A DNA stretch of 64,000 nt from AP-16 sp046727735 (GTDB lineage: Bacteria; Pseudomonadota; Alphaproteobacteria; Rhizobiales; Xanthobacteraceae). Of this stretch, positions 9,155-17,744 are shown one piece after another. Both the position numbers and the translations under genes were made by a program. The stretch spans positions 9,541-73,540 of the forward strand of contig JBKPDF010000031.1 in the NCBI GenBank assembly GCA_046727735.1. The letters run 5' to 3'. The stretch's first letter is position 1, and every line of letters starts with the position of its first letter. Below the pieces are notes generated by a model. That model made no database searches, had not been told where the DNA came from, and worked only from the letters and a program-made list of their open reading frames with translations.

Positions 9155-9604
9155 CTACCGGTTACCCGCGCCGGGCTCGAACTTCAGGGCGGTGCCGTTC
9201 ATGCAGTAACGCAACCCCGTCGGCTTCGGACCGTCGGGAAAGACGTGGCCGAGAGCATCGCAGCGCGTGCAACGGATCTCGGTGCGCCGCATCTGCAAGG
9301 AGCGGTCCTCGTGCTCGTCGACGGCAGCGGGATCGAGCGGCTTCCAGAAGCTCGGCCAGCCGGTACCGGAATCGTATTTGGTCGCGGAGGAGAACAGCGG
9401 AGCCCCGCAACATACGCAACGGTACAAGCCCTCGGCTTTTTCGTCCCAATACGGGCCGGTGAACGGCCGCTCCGTGCCGTGCTCGCGGGTGACGTGATAT
9501 TGCTCGGGGTTCAGCTGCGCTCGCCATTCGGCATCCGATTTGACGATCTTGGCTGGTTGCGATCGGGACGGCTTCATGACACCGCTCGGCTGATTGGCAG
9601 GCAT
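9155..9604 (-). CDS. msrB: peptide-methionine (R)-S-oxide reductase
   Basis: Reduces methionine-R-sulfoxide in oxidised proteins. The zinc-binding cysteine pairs are CVCCGAPLF and CTRCDALGHVF, the core has YDSGTGWPSFW, and the catalytic cysteine sits in RYCMNGTALKFEP near the C-terminus. In most MsrB proteins the equivalent segment reads RYCINSAAL/SLKF, so the glycine after asparagine is a small departure. The start may be the ATG at 9604 (149 residues) or at 9577; neither has a strong ribosome-binding site. It converges on the preceding membrane-protein gene with only 16 bp between stops. Together with sodB nearby this gives an oxidative-defence flavour, though they are not cotranscribed. 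Confidence 0.94.
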   Translation of the reverse strand: MPANQPSGVMKPSRSQPAKIVKSDAEWRAQLNPEQYHVTREHGTERPFTGPYWDEKAEGLYRCVCCGAPLFSSATKYDSGTGWPSFWKPLDPAAVDEHEDRSLQMRRTEIRCTRCDALGHVFPDGPKPTGLRYCMNGTALKFEPGAGNR

Positions 9605-9897
9605 CGCAAGAGGTATGGGGCGCAGCGCGTATGGGCAAGACTGCCCGCACACGAGGCCCCGAATCCTCGCCACCGGCGCAGCCCGCTCAGATGACCGGCA
9701 TTCCCGCGCAATTCTTCGAGTGAATTCTGAACAGCGACGCGCAACGACTTGAGCTTGCCGCTCGTGAGCGCAAAAGCTATGTAGTTCGCCAGTAAAGATC
9801 CTGGCTTCCACAGTTTAGGCAACGTGTTCGGCAGTATCCGCGCGACGCGGTTTCCGGACGATCTGCCAGAGCTGGAACCACGCTGAGGGTCGAGGCA

Positions 9898-10314
9898 ATG
9901 CCAGAAAGTCCTAGTCCGCCAGCCTTCATCGAGCTGACCGCCGACATCGTCTCGGCGTATCTCAGCAACAATCCGGTCGCGGCGAGCGAAATACCCGAGT
10001 TGATCCGTCAGGTGCACAGGGCGCTGCTGCAGGTCGCAGGCGCTGCGGTCGAGATTCCTACCGCCCCGGCAAGACCAGTTGTGGCGGTCAAACGCTCCGT
10101 CACGGCGGAGTACATCGTGTGCTTGGAAGACGGCAGAAAGTTCAAGTCGCTCAAGCGCCATCTGCGGACGCAATACAACATGACTCCGGAGCAATACCGG
10201 GAGAAATGGCATTTGCCGGCCGACTATCCCATGGTGGCGCCCAATTATGCGGCCGCGCGCTCGCGCCTTGCGAAAGCCATGGGCCTCGGGCAGCAGGGCG
10301 GGCGTCGCAAATAG
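9898..10314 (+). CDS. mucR: MucR/Ros family transcriptional regulator
   Basis: A 138-residue DNA-binding protein of the Ros/MucR group, global regulators of exopolysaccharide, motility and cell-cycle genes in Rhizobiales. The C-terminal half carries the family core (EYIVCLEDGRKFKSLKRHL, NMTPEQYREKWHLPADYPMVAPNYA). Of the usual Cys2His2 zinc ligands only the first cysteine and one histidine are intact: the second cysteine position is aspartate and the last histidine position is tyrosine. This matches the zinc-poor or zinc-less variants known in Mesorhizobium and Bradyrhizobium. It is a single gene, divergent from msrB across about 290 bp. Confidence 0.93.
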   Translation: MPESPSPPAFIELTADIVSAYLSNNPVAASEIPELIRQVHRALLQVAGAAVEIPTAPARPVVAVKRSVTAEYIVCLEDGRKFKSLKRHLRTQYNMTPEQYREKWHLPADYPMVAPNYAAARSRLAKAMGLGQQGGRRK

Positions 10315-10379
10315 GCCGGCAGCAAGCCCTCGACGCAGAGCTGCTGCCGAGAACGGGGCGCCATCGCTCGGGACCGCAG

Positions 10380-10805
10380 TCAGGCCGGGACGAGCGCGTT
10401 GCGCGCGTCCGATTTGATGCGCTCGACCATGGAGCGGAACCCGTTGGAACGCTGCGGGGTGAGATGCTCCCGCAGCGCGAGCCGCTCGAACACCGCGATG
10501 GCATCCGTCCCGAGAATGTCGCGGGCCGGCTTACCCGAGTAGAGCGTCAGCAGGATCGCGATCAACCCGCGCACGATATGGGCGTCGCTGTCGCCTCGGA
10601 ACGTCAGCACCGGTCCGGCCGTTCCGTTCGGCTCGATTTTGGTGTCGAGCCACACTTGGCTGGCGCAGCCCTGGACCTTGTTTGCGTCGTTCCTCGCCTC
10701 GTCCGGCAATGGTGCCAGGCCTCGTCCGAGCTCGATCACATATCGGTAGCGATCGTCCCAGTCGTCGAGCAGCGAGAAATTGTCGATGATTTCCTCGATT
10801 GTCAT
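10380..10805 (-). CDS. sufE: SufE family cysteine desulfuration protein
   Basis: SufE accepts persulfide sulfur from the SufS cysteine desulfurase and passes it to the SUF iron-sulfur scaffold. The 141-residue protein has the typical N-terminal DNFSLLDDWDDRYRYVIELG, the loop with the sulfur-accepting cysteine (KVQGCASQVWL) and the C-terminal LTPQRSNGFRSMVERIK. The ATG at 10805 gives the usual N-terminus (MTIEEII). It lies convergent to mucR. The rest of the suf operon is not in the window, which is common for stand-alone sufE in Rhizobiales. Confidence 0.94.
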   Translation of the reverse strand: MTIEEIIDNFSLLDDWDDRYRYVIELGRGLAPLPDEARNDANKVQGCASQVWLDTKIEPNGTAGPVLTFRGDSDAHIVRGLIAILLTLYSGKPARDILGTDAIAVFERLALREHLTPQRSNGFRSMVERIKSDARNALVPA

Positions 10806-10950
10806 CGGCCGATGCAAAGGCTGTCCAATTTTGCGCGCGAGATCGCAGGCATTGCTCGCCGCGGCGTAGCAAGAGATATAAGCGCCGCTTGCGGTTCCGT
10901 ACAGGCACGCTACGCGGCCGAGCCGGCACCGGGCGCCGGGGCGGTGCGGA

Positions 10951-11355
10951 TCAGGCGGGCCGTTTGGGTTCCGCCTCCTTGCGCGCGGGCGTTCCGCGCC
11001 ACGGAACCGTAAGGTCGGCCGGCGAGAATGTATGTTGCCCGGGCTTGCCGGTGGTTTTTATCCCGGTTTCCGGGCTGCCGGCATGCGCGAAATGCTCGCT
11101 GAGGAAGTCGTAGAGCATCCTGGCGCCGGCTTGCGCCTTCTGACCCAAGCTGCTCAAGGCCTGCGAGCCGATGACGCAGGCTTCCGGCTGACGCGCGCAG
11201 AACTGACGCATATCGGCGACTGCGGCGCTCGCTGCCGACACCGCTTCGCCGGCGCGGACCTGCTGTGGGGGCCCGCTGCTGCGCTGTGAGTCGACGGCCG
11301 GCAGCAAAAGGGCGATCACGGTTAGCCAGAATGCCGTACGCAGCAAAAACTTCAT
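10951..11355 (-). CDS. DUF5330 domain protein, secreted or membrane-anchored
   Basis: A 134-residue protein starting with one hydrophobic segment (FLLRTAFWLTVIALLLPAV) that acts as a signal or anchor. It is followed by the conserved DUF5330 core: an AASAAVADMRQFCARQPEAC stretch with two cysteines that could form a disulfide in the periplasm, then GSQALSSLGQKAQAGARMLYDFL. The tail is proline- and basic-rich. Its function is unknown. It sits 145 bp upstream of sufE on the same strand, a neighbourhood seen in several Rhizobiales. Confidence 0.85.
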   Translation of the reverse strand: MKFLLRTAFWLTVIALLLPAVDSQRSSGPPQQVRAGEAVSAASAAVADMRQFCARQPEACVIGSQALSSLGQKAQAGARMLYDFLSEHFAHAGSPETGIKTTGKPGQHTFSPADLTVPWRGTPARKEAEPKRPA

Positions 11356-11791
11356 GGCCCGTCCCCTTCGGTGCGGAGGTTTGCCGCGCGGAGAGCCTAG
11401 CAGCCAGTTTTGAAACTCGCGTTCTCGATTTGAAGGGCATTCGATGCGATTTCGAGACGAATGCGCGAAAAATTTTCGGAAAGACTGCTGAAAATTTTAG
11501 TCATTCAGCCAACGTTCGAAGCTGAAAACGGCCGCGGGGGGTGGCTCGGACGGTTGCAATGGCAACCCGCGGTTCACCATGCTGCGCGAATTGGGCCTCG
11601 ATGAGGGTGGGAGGGCCACGGCCGCTGCGCTTCATTCCCCGCCGGACAGGAGCCTTAGGGTTCGTTTAAGCGAGGTTTGCCACGATCCGGCGGGTCGCGG
11701 GAGCGGGAACGGTCGAGCCCCGGCTGGGCAGGCCGCTTCGCGCAGCGTAGTCCAAGGCTGGGCGTAGTTTCCAAGCGTACGGAGTGGGGAC
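11356..11791. other. intergenic region, AT-richer segment with small inverted repeats
   Basis: About 436 bp between the divergent DUF5330 and peptidoglycan-binding genes. Around 11465-11500 the sequence is clearly AT-richer than its surroundings and has two AAAATTTT-like blocks about 25 bp apart. A 6-bp inverted repeat (GGTTGC/GCAACC) lies at 11552-11567. Promoters are expected here, but none is clear enough to call. Small open frames do not look coding. Confidence 0.35.
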
Positions 11792-12580
11792 GTGGAGAGG
11801 GGCGGGTTGCGAGCCGAGTTCGGTTCGTCAGGTTTTGCCGGCGACGCGGTGGCCGAAGGAGCGCGGCGGGTCCGCTCGTTCCTGCTGCGCGCGTTCGGCT
11901 CGCGCCGGCGTGACGCGATCGCCATGACGCTCGCGGTCGGGGCCGGCGCGGCGGTGATGATCAATGCGCTCTACTTGCAACCCGGCCCGCATCCGGCGCC
12001 GATGTTCACCATCAAGCCCCGGCTGGCGAGCGCTGCAAGTGTCACCGGTGCCGTTCGCGTCGCGCGATCCCGCCCCGGCGAGCCCGGCAGGGGTGAATCC
12101 GGCGGCCGCACCCAGGCGGATCTCATCGCAGCCATCCAGCGCGAGCTCGAGCGGCGCGGCTTCTACGATGGGCCGATCGATGGGTTCCACGGGCCGCGAA
12201 CCGACGCGGCAATCCGGGATTTTGCGCAGGCTGCGGGGCTCAAGGCCGCGGTGGAACCGAGCGAGGAGCTTCTGCAGAGCATTGTGCGCTCGCCGGCACG
12301 AGCCGCCCCCGGCGTGCAGCACACGGTGCAAGCGCCCGCTCCGACGCGCGGCGATGCGATCGGCGATCTCATCGCGGGCTCCTCGCGGCGGGTACTCGCG
12401 GTGCAGCGCGCGCTCGGAGATTTCGGCTATGGTCCGGTCAGGCCGACCGGCGTCTTCGGTCCGGAGACGCGGGCCGCGGTCGAGAAATTCGAGCGCGACC
12501 GCAAGCTGCCGGCCACCGGACAAATTTCCGACCAGCTCGTGCGCGAGCTGGCCGCCGTGACCGGCCGCCCGCTGGAATAG
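11792..12580 (+). CDS. membrane-anchored protein with two peptidoglycan-binding domains
   Basis: A 262-residue protein starting at GTG 11792 behind a good ribosome-binding site (ggagtgggg). A cytoplasmic N-terminus of about 45 residues precedes one membrane helix (AMTLAVGAGAAVMINALYL). The periplasmic part carries two PG_binding_1 repeats, roughly residues 108-145 (IQRELERRGFYDGPIDGF) and 200-250 (VQRALGDFGYGPVRPTGVFG). Such proteins are thought to tether envelope functions to the cell wall; no enzymatic domain is present. In related genomes a peptidoglycan-binding gene often stands next to a DUF1491 gene. Here DUF1491 lies about 8 kb further on, after the lipid/PHA block. Confidence 0.85.
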   Translation: MERGGLRAEFGSSGFAGDAVAEGARRVRSFLLRAFGSRRRDAIAMTLAVGAGAAVMINALYLQPGPHPAPMFTIKPRLASAASVTGAVRVARSRPGEPGRGESGGRTQADLIAAIQRELERRGFYDGPIDGFHGPRTDAAIRDFAQAAGLKAAVEPSEELLQSIVRSPARAAPGVQHTVQAPAPTRGDAIGDLIAGSSRRVLAVQRALGDFGYGPVRPTGVFGPETRAAVEKFERDRKLPATGQISDQLVRELAAVTGRPLE

Positions 12581-12757
12581 GCCGATGTCGCGAAACTTCA
12601 CAAGCACGTCACCGGCGACCGCGCGCCTCCGGGCGCGCAACCGAGCGAGCGAGGAGAAGTTCGGCTCGCTGCGCAAGCAAATACTGCAATGGCCGCAGGA
12701 AACCGCCTCCGAGCTGCCCGCGCAATGAGATCGCGCGAGCGTTGAGCCGATTCTGTT

Positions 12758-13807
12758 TCAGCCGCCGCTGTTCAAAGGCTGCCGGGACGTTGCGCCGAGT
12801 GCCCCGACGAGTTGGCTGCGATATTGCCCGGGCGAGAGCGCGAACCAACGCTTGCAGGCACGAAAAAAACTGCTCTGATCGGCGAAGCCGAGCAGATAGG
12901 CCGCCTGTGCGAGCGAAAGATGCAGCCGGCCGAGATACTGTTCGGCGAGCTCCCGGCGGGTGCCGTCCAACAGCGCGAGGAAGGAAGTCGCTTCTTCTTC
13001 GAGGCGCCGCTGCAGCGTGCGCTGGCTCATGCGCAACTCGCCGGCCACCTGGTCGCGCCGAGGCTCGCCGTCGGGTAGCCGGCGGATGATTACTTCCCGC
13101 GCGCGGTAGCTGGTCCGGGCATGATCGAATTGCTTCAGATACTCGCCGGCGAAGCGCTCGTGCAGCTCGGCCAATAACGGGTTCGAGGTCGGGAGCGGCG
13201 CGGTCACGTCGGCGGCGGCGAGCAGCAAGCTGCTGCGTTGCGCGTTGAACGCGACCGGGCATCGAAAGGCCCCGTGGTACGGGCCAAGATCCGCCGGCGC
13301 CGGGTACGTCAGCTCGATCGCGAGGGGATCGATCTGGCGCCCGCTGATCCAGCGGCAGAAACCGATCAGGGTCGTCAGGATGAATTCGATGCGCTGGCGC
13401 GGCACCGGCCGATCTCCGCCGAAGAGCTCGAATGTCACCCGGTAGCCCTCGCGTTCTTCGCCGGCACTCATGCTCAGCGCATCGCTCAGGATGAGCAGAT
13501 AGCGCATCAGGCGCTCGAAGGCGCCGCGCAGATCGGCACACGACATCATGGCGTAGCCGACCACGTCGAAGCTCGCGGGCCGCGGTACATGAGGCTGCGC
13601 GAGCCCGATGGCCGGATTGCCCGACCGTTCGGCTGCGAGCTCCCACAGCCGGCTTAGCCGTTCGGTCGCAAGCCGCGCTCCCGGCGCCTCGATTGCGGCC
13701 GGGTCGATGCCGGCCGCGGCGAACAACGCGCGCGCGTCGAGGCCTTCGCCGCTCAGCATTTCCGCGATGCTCTTCACCCAGACCGCGGACGTCGTTCGCT
13801 TGCTCAT
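12758..13807 (-). CDS. AraC family transcriptional regulator (OruR-like)
   Basis: A 349-residue regulator. Residues 20-200 match the arabinose-binding-like sensor domain of the OruR/ArgR/VirS group, and residues 240-340 hold the two AraC helix-turn-helix motifs (MSQRTLQRRLEEEATSF, AAYLLGFADQSSFFRACKRWF). It is divergent from the acyl-CoA ligase gene, the classic position for a local activator of a lipid-catabolic operon. A perfect 8-bp inverted repeat lies 37-54 bp upstream of its start. Regulation of the neighbouring operon is inference from position; the ligand might be a fatty acid or acyl-CoA-derived signal. Confidence 0.88.
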   Translation of the reverse strand: MSKRTTSAVWVKSIAEMLSGEGLDARALFAAAGIDPAAIEAPGARLATERLSRLWELAAERSGNPAIGLAQPHVPRPASFDVVGYAMMSCADLRGAFERLMRYLLILSDALSMSAGEEREGYRVTFELFGGDRPVPRQRIEFILTTLIGFCRWISGRQIDPLAIELTYPAPADLGPYHGAFRCPVAFNAQRSSLLLAAADVTAPLPTSNPLLAELHERFAGEYLKQFDHARTSYRAREVIIRRLPDGEPRRDQVAGELRMSQRTLQRRLEEEATSFLALLDGTRRELAEQYLGRLHLSLAQAAYLLGFADQSSFFRACKRWFALSPGQYRSQLVGALGATSRQPLNSGG

Positions 13808-13843
13808 CCTTGCACCTGCCTCCAGCGCAGGCTTGGCGTCGTC

Positions 13844-13861
13844 CGGCCAATAGATTGGCCG
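13844..13861. promoter_or_regulatory. perfect 8-bp inverted repeat, candidate operator
   Basis: CGGCCAATAGATTGGCCG is an exact inverted repeat with a 2-bp centre, located just upstream of the AraC-type regulator gene. Its symmetry suggests a dimeric repressor such as a TetR- or GntR-type protein; AraC proteins usually prefer direct repeats. The binding protein is therefore unknown. Confidence 0.5.
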
Positions 13862-14020
13862 CCTGGGTCAATGACAAGCAGTAGGCCTTGCTCTAGGATG
13901 CCTATCGCTGGAGCGACCGCCGCGGGAAGCATGCCAGCAACCCGCGCCCATGAGGCCGAACCGCATCCATGACCAAGCACCCCGGCTGGCACCGGCCGCT
14001 TCAGCCTGGGCTGCGAAGCG

Positions 14021-14026
14021 TATACT
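14021..14026 (+). promoter_or_regulatory. possible -10 hexamer for the acyl-CoA ligase operon
   Basis: TATACT differs from the consensus by one base and stands about 122 bp before the fadD start codon in an otherwise GC-rich stretch. A weak TTCAGC lies 15 bp upstream, a suboptimal spacing that would fit activator-dependent transcription. Confidence 0.3.
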
Positions 14027-14148
14027 AGTTCGAGGCGCCGGCGCTGTGCCACCAAATAGAGCCGACGTGCGCAAGCCAGAAGCGCGAGAGGAAACGCTGA
14101 CGTGAACCGAACCGTCTTTCCGGCGGTCACTGCAAGAGGGCGCTCCTG

Positions 14149-15789
14149 ATGAGTGACAAACCTTGGTTGGCCACCTACCGAGAGAACGGCATTCCCGCCA
14201 AAATCGACCCGAACGCATACCGCTCCGTAGTGGAGATGCTCGAAAACGCGATGCGGCGCTTCGCCGACAAGCCCGCATTTCATGCCTTCGGCCAGACGCT
14301 GACCTATGCCGACGTCGACCGGCAGTCGCGCGCCTTCGCGGCCTTTCTGCAAAACAAGCTCGGCGTGAAGAAGGGCGACCGCATTGCGGTCATGGTCCCC
14401 AACATCTTGGCGTTTCCGATCGCTTTTCTGGGCATCGTTCGCGCGGGCGCGGCGCAGGTGAACGTCAACCCGCTGTACACCCCACGCGAGCTCGAGCACC
14501 AGCTCAATGACGCCGGCGTCGAGACGATCATCATCTACAGCGGCTCGACCCCGACCTTGGCCGAGGCCATCGGCAAGACCGGGGTGAGATCCGTCATTAC
14601 CGTCGGCCTCGGCGACGCCAGCGCTGCCAAACTGCCGAGCCCGCCGGTGGACGCGCGCCTCGCTGCAAGCATCGCCTTTGCCGATGCCCTCGCGGAAGGC
14701 GCCCGGCTGGCCTTCACGCCGGTCGAGCTCGACGGCGACGATCTCCTGTTCCTGCAGTACACCGGTGGGACCACCGGATTGTCGAAGGGTGCGGCACTCT
14801 CTCACCGCAATCTCGTTGCCAACGCCGAGCAGTTCAAAAGCTGCATGCCGTACGCGTTGCGCCCCGGGCAGGAAGTGATCGTCACCGCGATCCCGCTCTA
14901 TCACATCTTCGCCCTGATGGTGAATTTCATCACCTATTTCTCGGTCGGCGCCGCCAATTGGCTGGTGGCCAACCCGCGCGATATGGATAGCTTCGTCGAG
15001 ATACTGAAACAGTCGAAGCTCACGGTCTTCATGGGCGTGAATACGCTGTATGCGGGATTGGTGGCGCATCCCAAGATTCGCGAGGTCGATTTCTCCAACC
15101 TGCGGCTGGCCGGGGGCGGCGGGGCCGCCGTCATCGGCGTCACGTCGAACAAATGGAAGGAGATCACCGGCCAATTCATTCGCGAGGGCTACGGCCTGTC
15201 GGAGACCAGCCCGGTGTTGTCGTTCAATCCGATGTCGATCAAGGAATTCAGCGGCACCACGGGCCTGCCGATACCTTCGACCGACATCAAGCTGCTCGAC
15301 GACAACGGACGCGAAGTCGGACCGGGCGAGTCCGGCGAAATCTGCGCGAAGGGCCCGCAGGTGATGCAGGGCTATTGGCAGAAGCCCGAGGCCAATGCCG
15401 CGGCATTCACACCCGACGGCTATTTCCGTACCGGCGACATCGGCGCGTTCGACGACAAGGGATTCCTGAAAATCGTCGACCGCAAGAAGGACATGATCCT
15501 CGTCTCCGGCTTCAACGTGTATCCGAACGAGGTCGAGGCCGTGGCGGCGGGCTGTCCGGGCGTGCTGGAATGCGCGTGCATCGGGATGCCCGACGAGAAG
15601 ACGGGTGAAGCCGTCAAGTTGTTCGTCGTGAAATCGCCGACCGCGGCGCTGACCGCCGAGGATCTGATCGCCCACTGCCGTCAGGAGCTCGCGGCCTACA
15701 AGGCGCCGAAGACCGTCAAGTTCCTCGAAGCGCTGCCCAAATCCACCGTGGGCAAGATCCTGCGCCGCGAATTGCGAGATCTCGCCTGA
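14149..15789 (+). CDS. fadD: long-chain fatty acid--CoA ligase
   Basis: A 546-residue adenylate-forming enzyme that activates fatty acids to acyl-CoA. It has the ATP-binding YTGGTTGLSKGA (about residue 203), the GYGLSETSP adenine-binding segment, YFRTGDIG with the hinge region DRKKDMI, and the catalytic lysine near the C-terminus in PKSTVGKILRREL. Length and motifs match bacterial FadD. It is the first gene of a same-strand series with acyl-CoA dehydrogenase, MaoC hydratase, PHA synthase and hydrolase, with the regulator divergent. The start ATG at 14149 follows cgctcctg, a weak ribosome-binding site. Confidence 0.95.
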   Translation: MSDKPWLATYRENGIPAKIDPNAYRSVVEMLENAMRRFADKPAFHAFGQTLTYADVDRQSRAFAAFLQNKLGVKKGDRIAVMVPNILAFPIAFLGIVRAGAAQVNVNPLYTPRELEHQLNDAGVETIIIYSGSTPTLAEAIGKTGVRSVITVGLGDASAAKLPSPPVDARLAASIAFADALAEGARLAFTPVELDGDDLLFLQYTGGTTGLSKGAALSHRNLVANAEQFKSCMPYALRPGQEVIVTAIPLYHIFALMVNFITYFSVGAANWLVANPRDMDSFVEILKQSKLTVFMGVNTLYAGLVAHPKIREVDFSNLRLAGGGGAAVIGVTSNKWKEITGQFIREGYGLSETSPVLSFNPMSIKEFSGTTGLPIPSTDIKLLDDNGREVGPGESGEICAKGPQVMQGYWQKPEANAAAFTPDGYFRTGDIGAFDDKGFLKIVDRKKDMILVSGFNVYPNEVEAVAAGCPGVLECACIGMPDEKTGEAVKLFVVKSPTAALTAEDLIAHCRQELAAYKAPKTVKFLEALPKSTVGKILRRELRDLA

Positions 15790-15967
15790 TAGACATGGAG
15801 CGAAAGCTCTCGGTGTCGTTATAGGGTGCGCGTATCGAGCCTGCGAAGGAGTTTCGACGGCCTCGACAGAAAATCGCAGCGGCGGCAAGGTGCCGGTCCG
15901 AGAATCTTCGATGATGTCGGGCCCAACGAGCTCGATCGTCGACAGATCGAAGCGCCGGGAGGGTCAC

Positions 15968-17185
15968 ATGGCGAGCGCGACAGCAGCAGCGATACGTGAG
16001 GCCGAATACGTTCCTCCGCCCGTGAATGGGGATTTCTACAGGATTGCCGACATCCTGGATGCGAAGGAGCGCGCTGTCCTCGGACGCGTGCGCGATTTCA
16101 TGGAGCGCGAGATCGCGCCGATCATCGAAGACTACTGGGCGAGGGCAAAATTTCCGTTCGAAACGGTGGCGAAGCTGCGCGAGCTCGACATCGCCGGCGT
16201 CGGCTATCAAGGCTACGGCGCCGCCGGCGGATCCATGCTGCTCAACGGCTTCATCTGCATGGAGATGGCGCGCATCGATCCGTCGTACGCCACCTTCTAC
16301 GGTGTCCACACCGGGCTGTCGGCAGGCTCGATTTATCTGTGCGGCGACGAGCAGCAGAAGCAGCGCTGGCTGCCGCCGATGATGCGGTGGGAGAAAATCG
16401 GCTCGTTCTGCTTGACCGAGCCGGATGTCGGCTCGGCGGCGTCGGGCGGGTTGACGACCACGGCGCGGCGCGACGGCGACAGCTGGATCCTGAATGGTCG
16501 CAAGAAATGGATCGGCAACGCCACCTTCGCCGATCTCAACGTGGTATGGGCGCGGGACGAAGCGTCGAACCAGGTCAAGGGCTTCGTCGTCGAGCAGGGC
16601 AATCCCGGGTTCAAAGCCGAGAAGATCGAGAACAAGATGGCATTGCGCGTGGTGCAGAACGCGCTGATCACCATGGAAGATTGCCGCGTCCCGGAATCGG
16701 ACCGGCTGCACAACGCGAACAGCTTCCGGGACACGGCCAAGGTGTTGAGGATGACGCGCGCCGGCGTCGCGTGGTTTGCCGTCGGCTGCCAGATGGGCGC
16801 CTACGAGCACGCCTTGCGTTATGCGCAACAACGCATTCAGTTCGGCAAGCCGATCGCGGGATTCCAGCTCGTACAGGATCTCCTGGTACGCATGCTCGGC
16901 AATCTCACTGCAACGCAAGCGATGATGCTGCGGCTTTCCCAGTTGCAGGATCAGGGACTGATGCTCGACGAGCATGCGTCGCTGGCCAAGGCATATTGCA
17001 CCGTCAAGTGCCGCGAGACGGTCGGATATGCGCGCGAACTGCTGGGCGGCAACGGTATCCTGCTGGACGAGCACATCGGCCGCTTCGTCGCCGACGCCGA
17101 AGCGATCTACTCCTACGAGGGAACGCGGGAGATGAACACGCTGATCGTCGGCAAGTCCATCACCGGGCTGAGCGCCTTTGTCTAA
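15968..17185 (+). CDS. acyl-CoA dehydrogenase (glutaryl-CoA dehydrogenase-like)
   Basis: A 405-residue FAD flavoenzyme introducing the 2,3-double bond of acyl-CoA. It shows the FAD/substrate motifs FCLTEPDVGSAAS and YGVHTGLSAGSIYLCG, the RYAQQRIQFGKPIAGFQLVQ segment and the C-terminal ELLGGNGILLDEHIGRF. The catalytic base is the glutamate in YSYEGTREMN. Overall it resembles the glutaryl-CoA dehydrogenase and medium/long-chain group; chain length cannot be fixed. The ATG at 15968 has a strong ribosome-binding site (gggaggg); a longer frame from 15890 adds a non-conserved leader. It starts 178 bp after fadD, so an internal promoter is possible. Confidence 0.93.
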   Translation: MASATAAAIREAEYVPPPVNGDFYRIADILDAKERAVLGRVRDFMEREIAPIIEDYWARAKFPFETVAKLRELDIAGVGYQGYGAAGGSMLLNGFICMEMARIDPSYATFYGVHTGLSAGSIYLCGDEQQKQRWLPPMMRWEKIGSFCLTEPDVGSAASGGLTTTARRDGDSWILNGRKKWIGNATFADLNVVWARDEASNQVKGFVVEQGNPGFKAEKIENKMALRVVQNALITMEDCRVPESDRLHNANSFRDTAKVLRMTRAGVAWFAVGCQMGAYEHALRYAQQRIQFGKPIAGFQLVQDLLVRMLGNLTATQAMMLRLSQLQDQGLMLDEHASLAKAYCTVKCRETVGYARELLGGNGILLDEHIGRFVADAEAIYSYEGTREMNTLIVGKSITGLSAFV

Positions 17186-17264
17186 GACCCGAGCATCGGA
17201 TGCGCGCCCAAGGGCTCGACCGGCGAAAAGAGTTCGATTCGGGGAAAAACTGGGGGAGGCGGAG

Positions 17265-17729
17265 ATGGAAGCCAACAACTTCAGTCTCGACGCGCTGCGG
17301 GCCCGGGTCGGCCAGGAGCTCGGCGTCTCCGATTGGCTGACGATCGACCAGACGCGCATCGATCGGTTCGCCGACTGCACCGGCGACCGCCAATGGATTC
17401 ACGTCGACGTCGAGCGGGCACGGCGGGAGAGCCCGTTCGGGGGGCCGGTGGCTCACGGCTACCTGACGCTATCGCTGCTCGCCCCGACCGCGCTCGAAAT
17501 CATCATCCGGCCCGCGGGCATCACCCAGGCCTTCAATTATGGGCTCGAGCGGGTGCGGTTCATCTCCCCGGTCAAGGTGGGATCGCGCGTTCGCAATCGA
17601 ATCAAACTGTTGGCGGTCGAGGAGAAGCCCGGCTCGCGCGCGCTCTTGACCACCGAGAACACCATCGAGATCGAGGGCGAAGACAAGCCGGCGCTGACCG
17701 CAGTCGCGCTGGCAATGATCGCGCGCTGA
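17265..17729 (+). CDS. MaoC family dehydratase, probable (R)-specific enoyl-CoA hydratase
   Basis: A 154-residue hot-dog-fold protein of the MaoC/NodN group. The hydratase signature with the catalytic aspartate and histidine is visible in RFADCTGDRQWIHVDVERA, followed by FGGPVAHGYLTLSL. PhaJ-type members convert trans-2-enoyl-CoA from beta-oxidation to (R)-3-hydroxyacyl-CoA, the monomer used by PHA synthase. The position between an acyl-CoA dehydrogenase and a PHA synthase (15 bp downstream) supports that role here, though activity is inferred. The ATG at 17265 is preceded by ggggaggcgg. Confidence 0.88.
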   Translation: MEANNFSLDALRARVGQELGVSDWLTIDQTRIDRFADCTGDRQWIHVDVERARRESPFGGPVAHGYLTLSLLAPTALEIIIRPAGITQAFNYGLERVRFISPVKVGSRVRNRIKLLAVEEKPGSRALLTTENTIEIEGEDKPALTAVALAMIAR

Positions 17730-17744
17730 TCGGCATCGAGGCGA

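Larger units (their letters stand above)
13808..14148. other. divergent promoter region of the lipid/PHA module
   Basis: The 341 bp between the AraC regulator and the acyl-CoA ligase hold the expected control signals. At 13844-13861 there is a perfect palindrome beside the regulator start, and at 14021-14026 a TATACT hexamer facing the ligase gene. No coding sequence was recognised. Confidence 0.5.

Noticed and set aside
11579..11767. 62-codon frame in the gap before the peptidoglycan-binding gene
   Set aside because: No ribosome-binding site, no recognisable motif, and composition like intergenic DNA.
13804..15888. 694-codon minus-strand frame opposite fadD
   Set aside because: Shadow of the acyl-CoA ligase gene; no family resemblance and overlaps a certain coding region completely.
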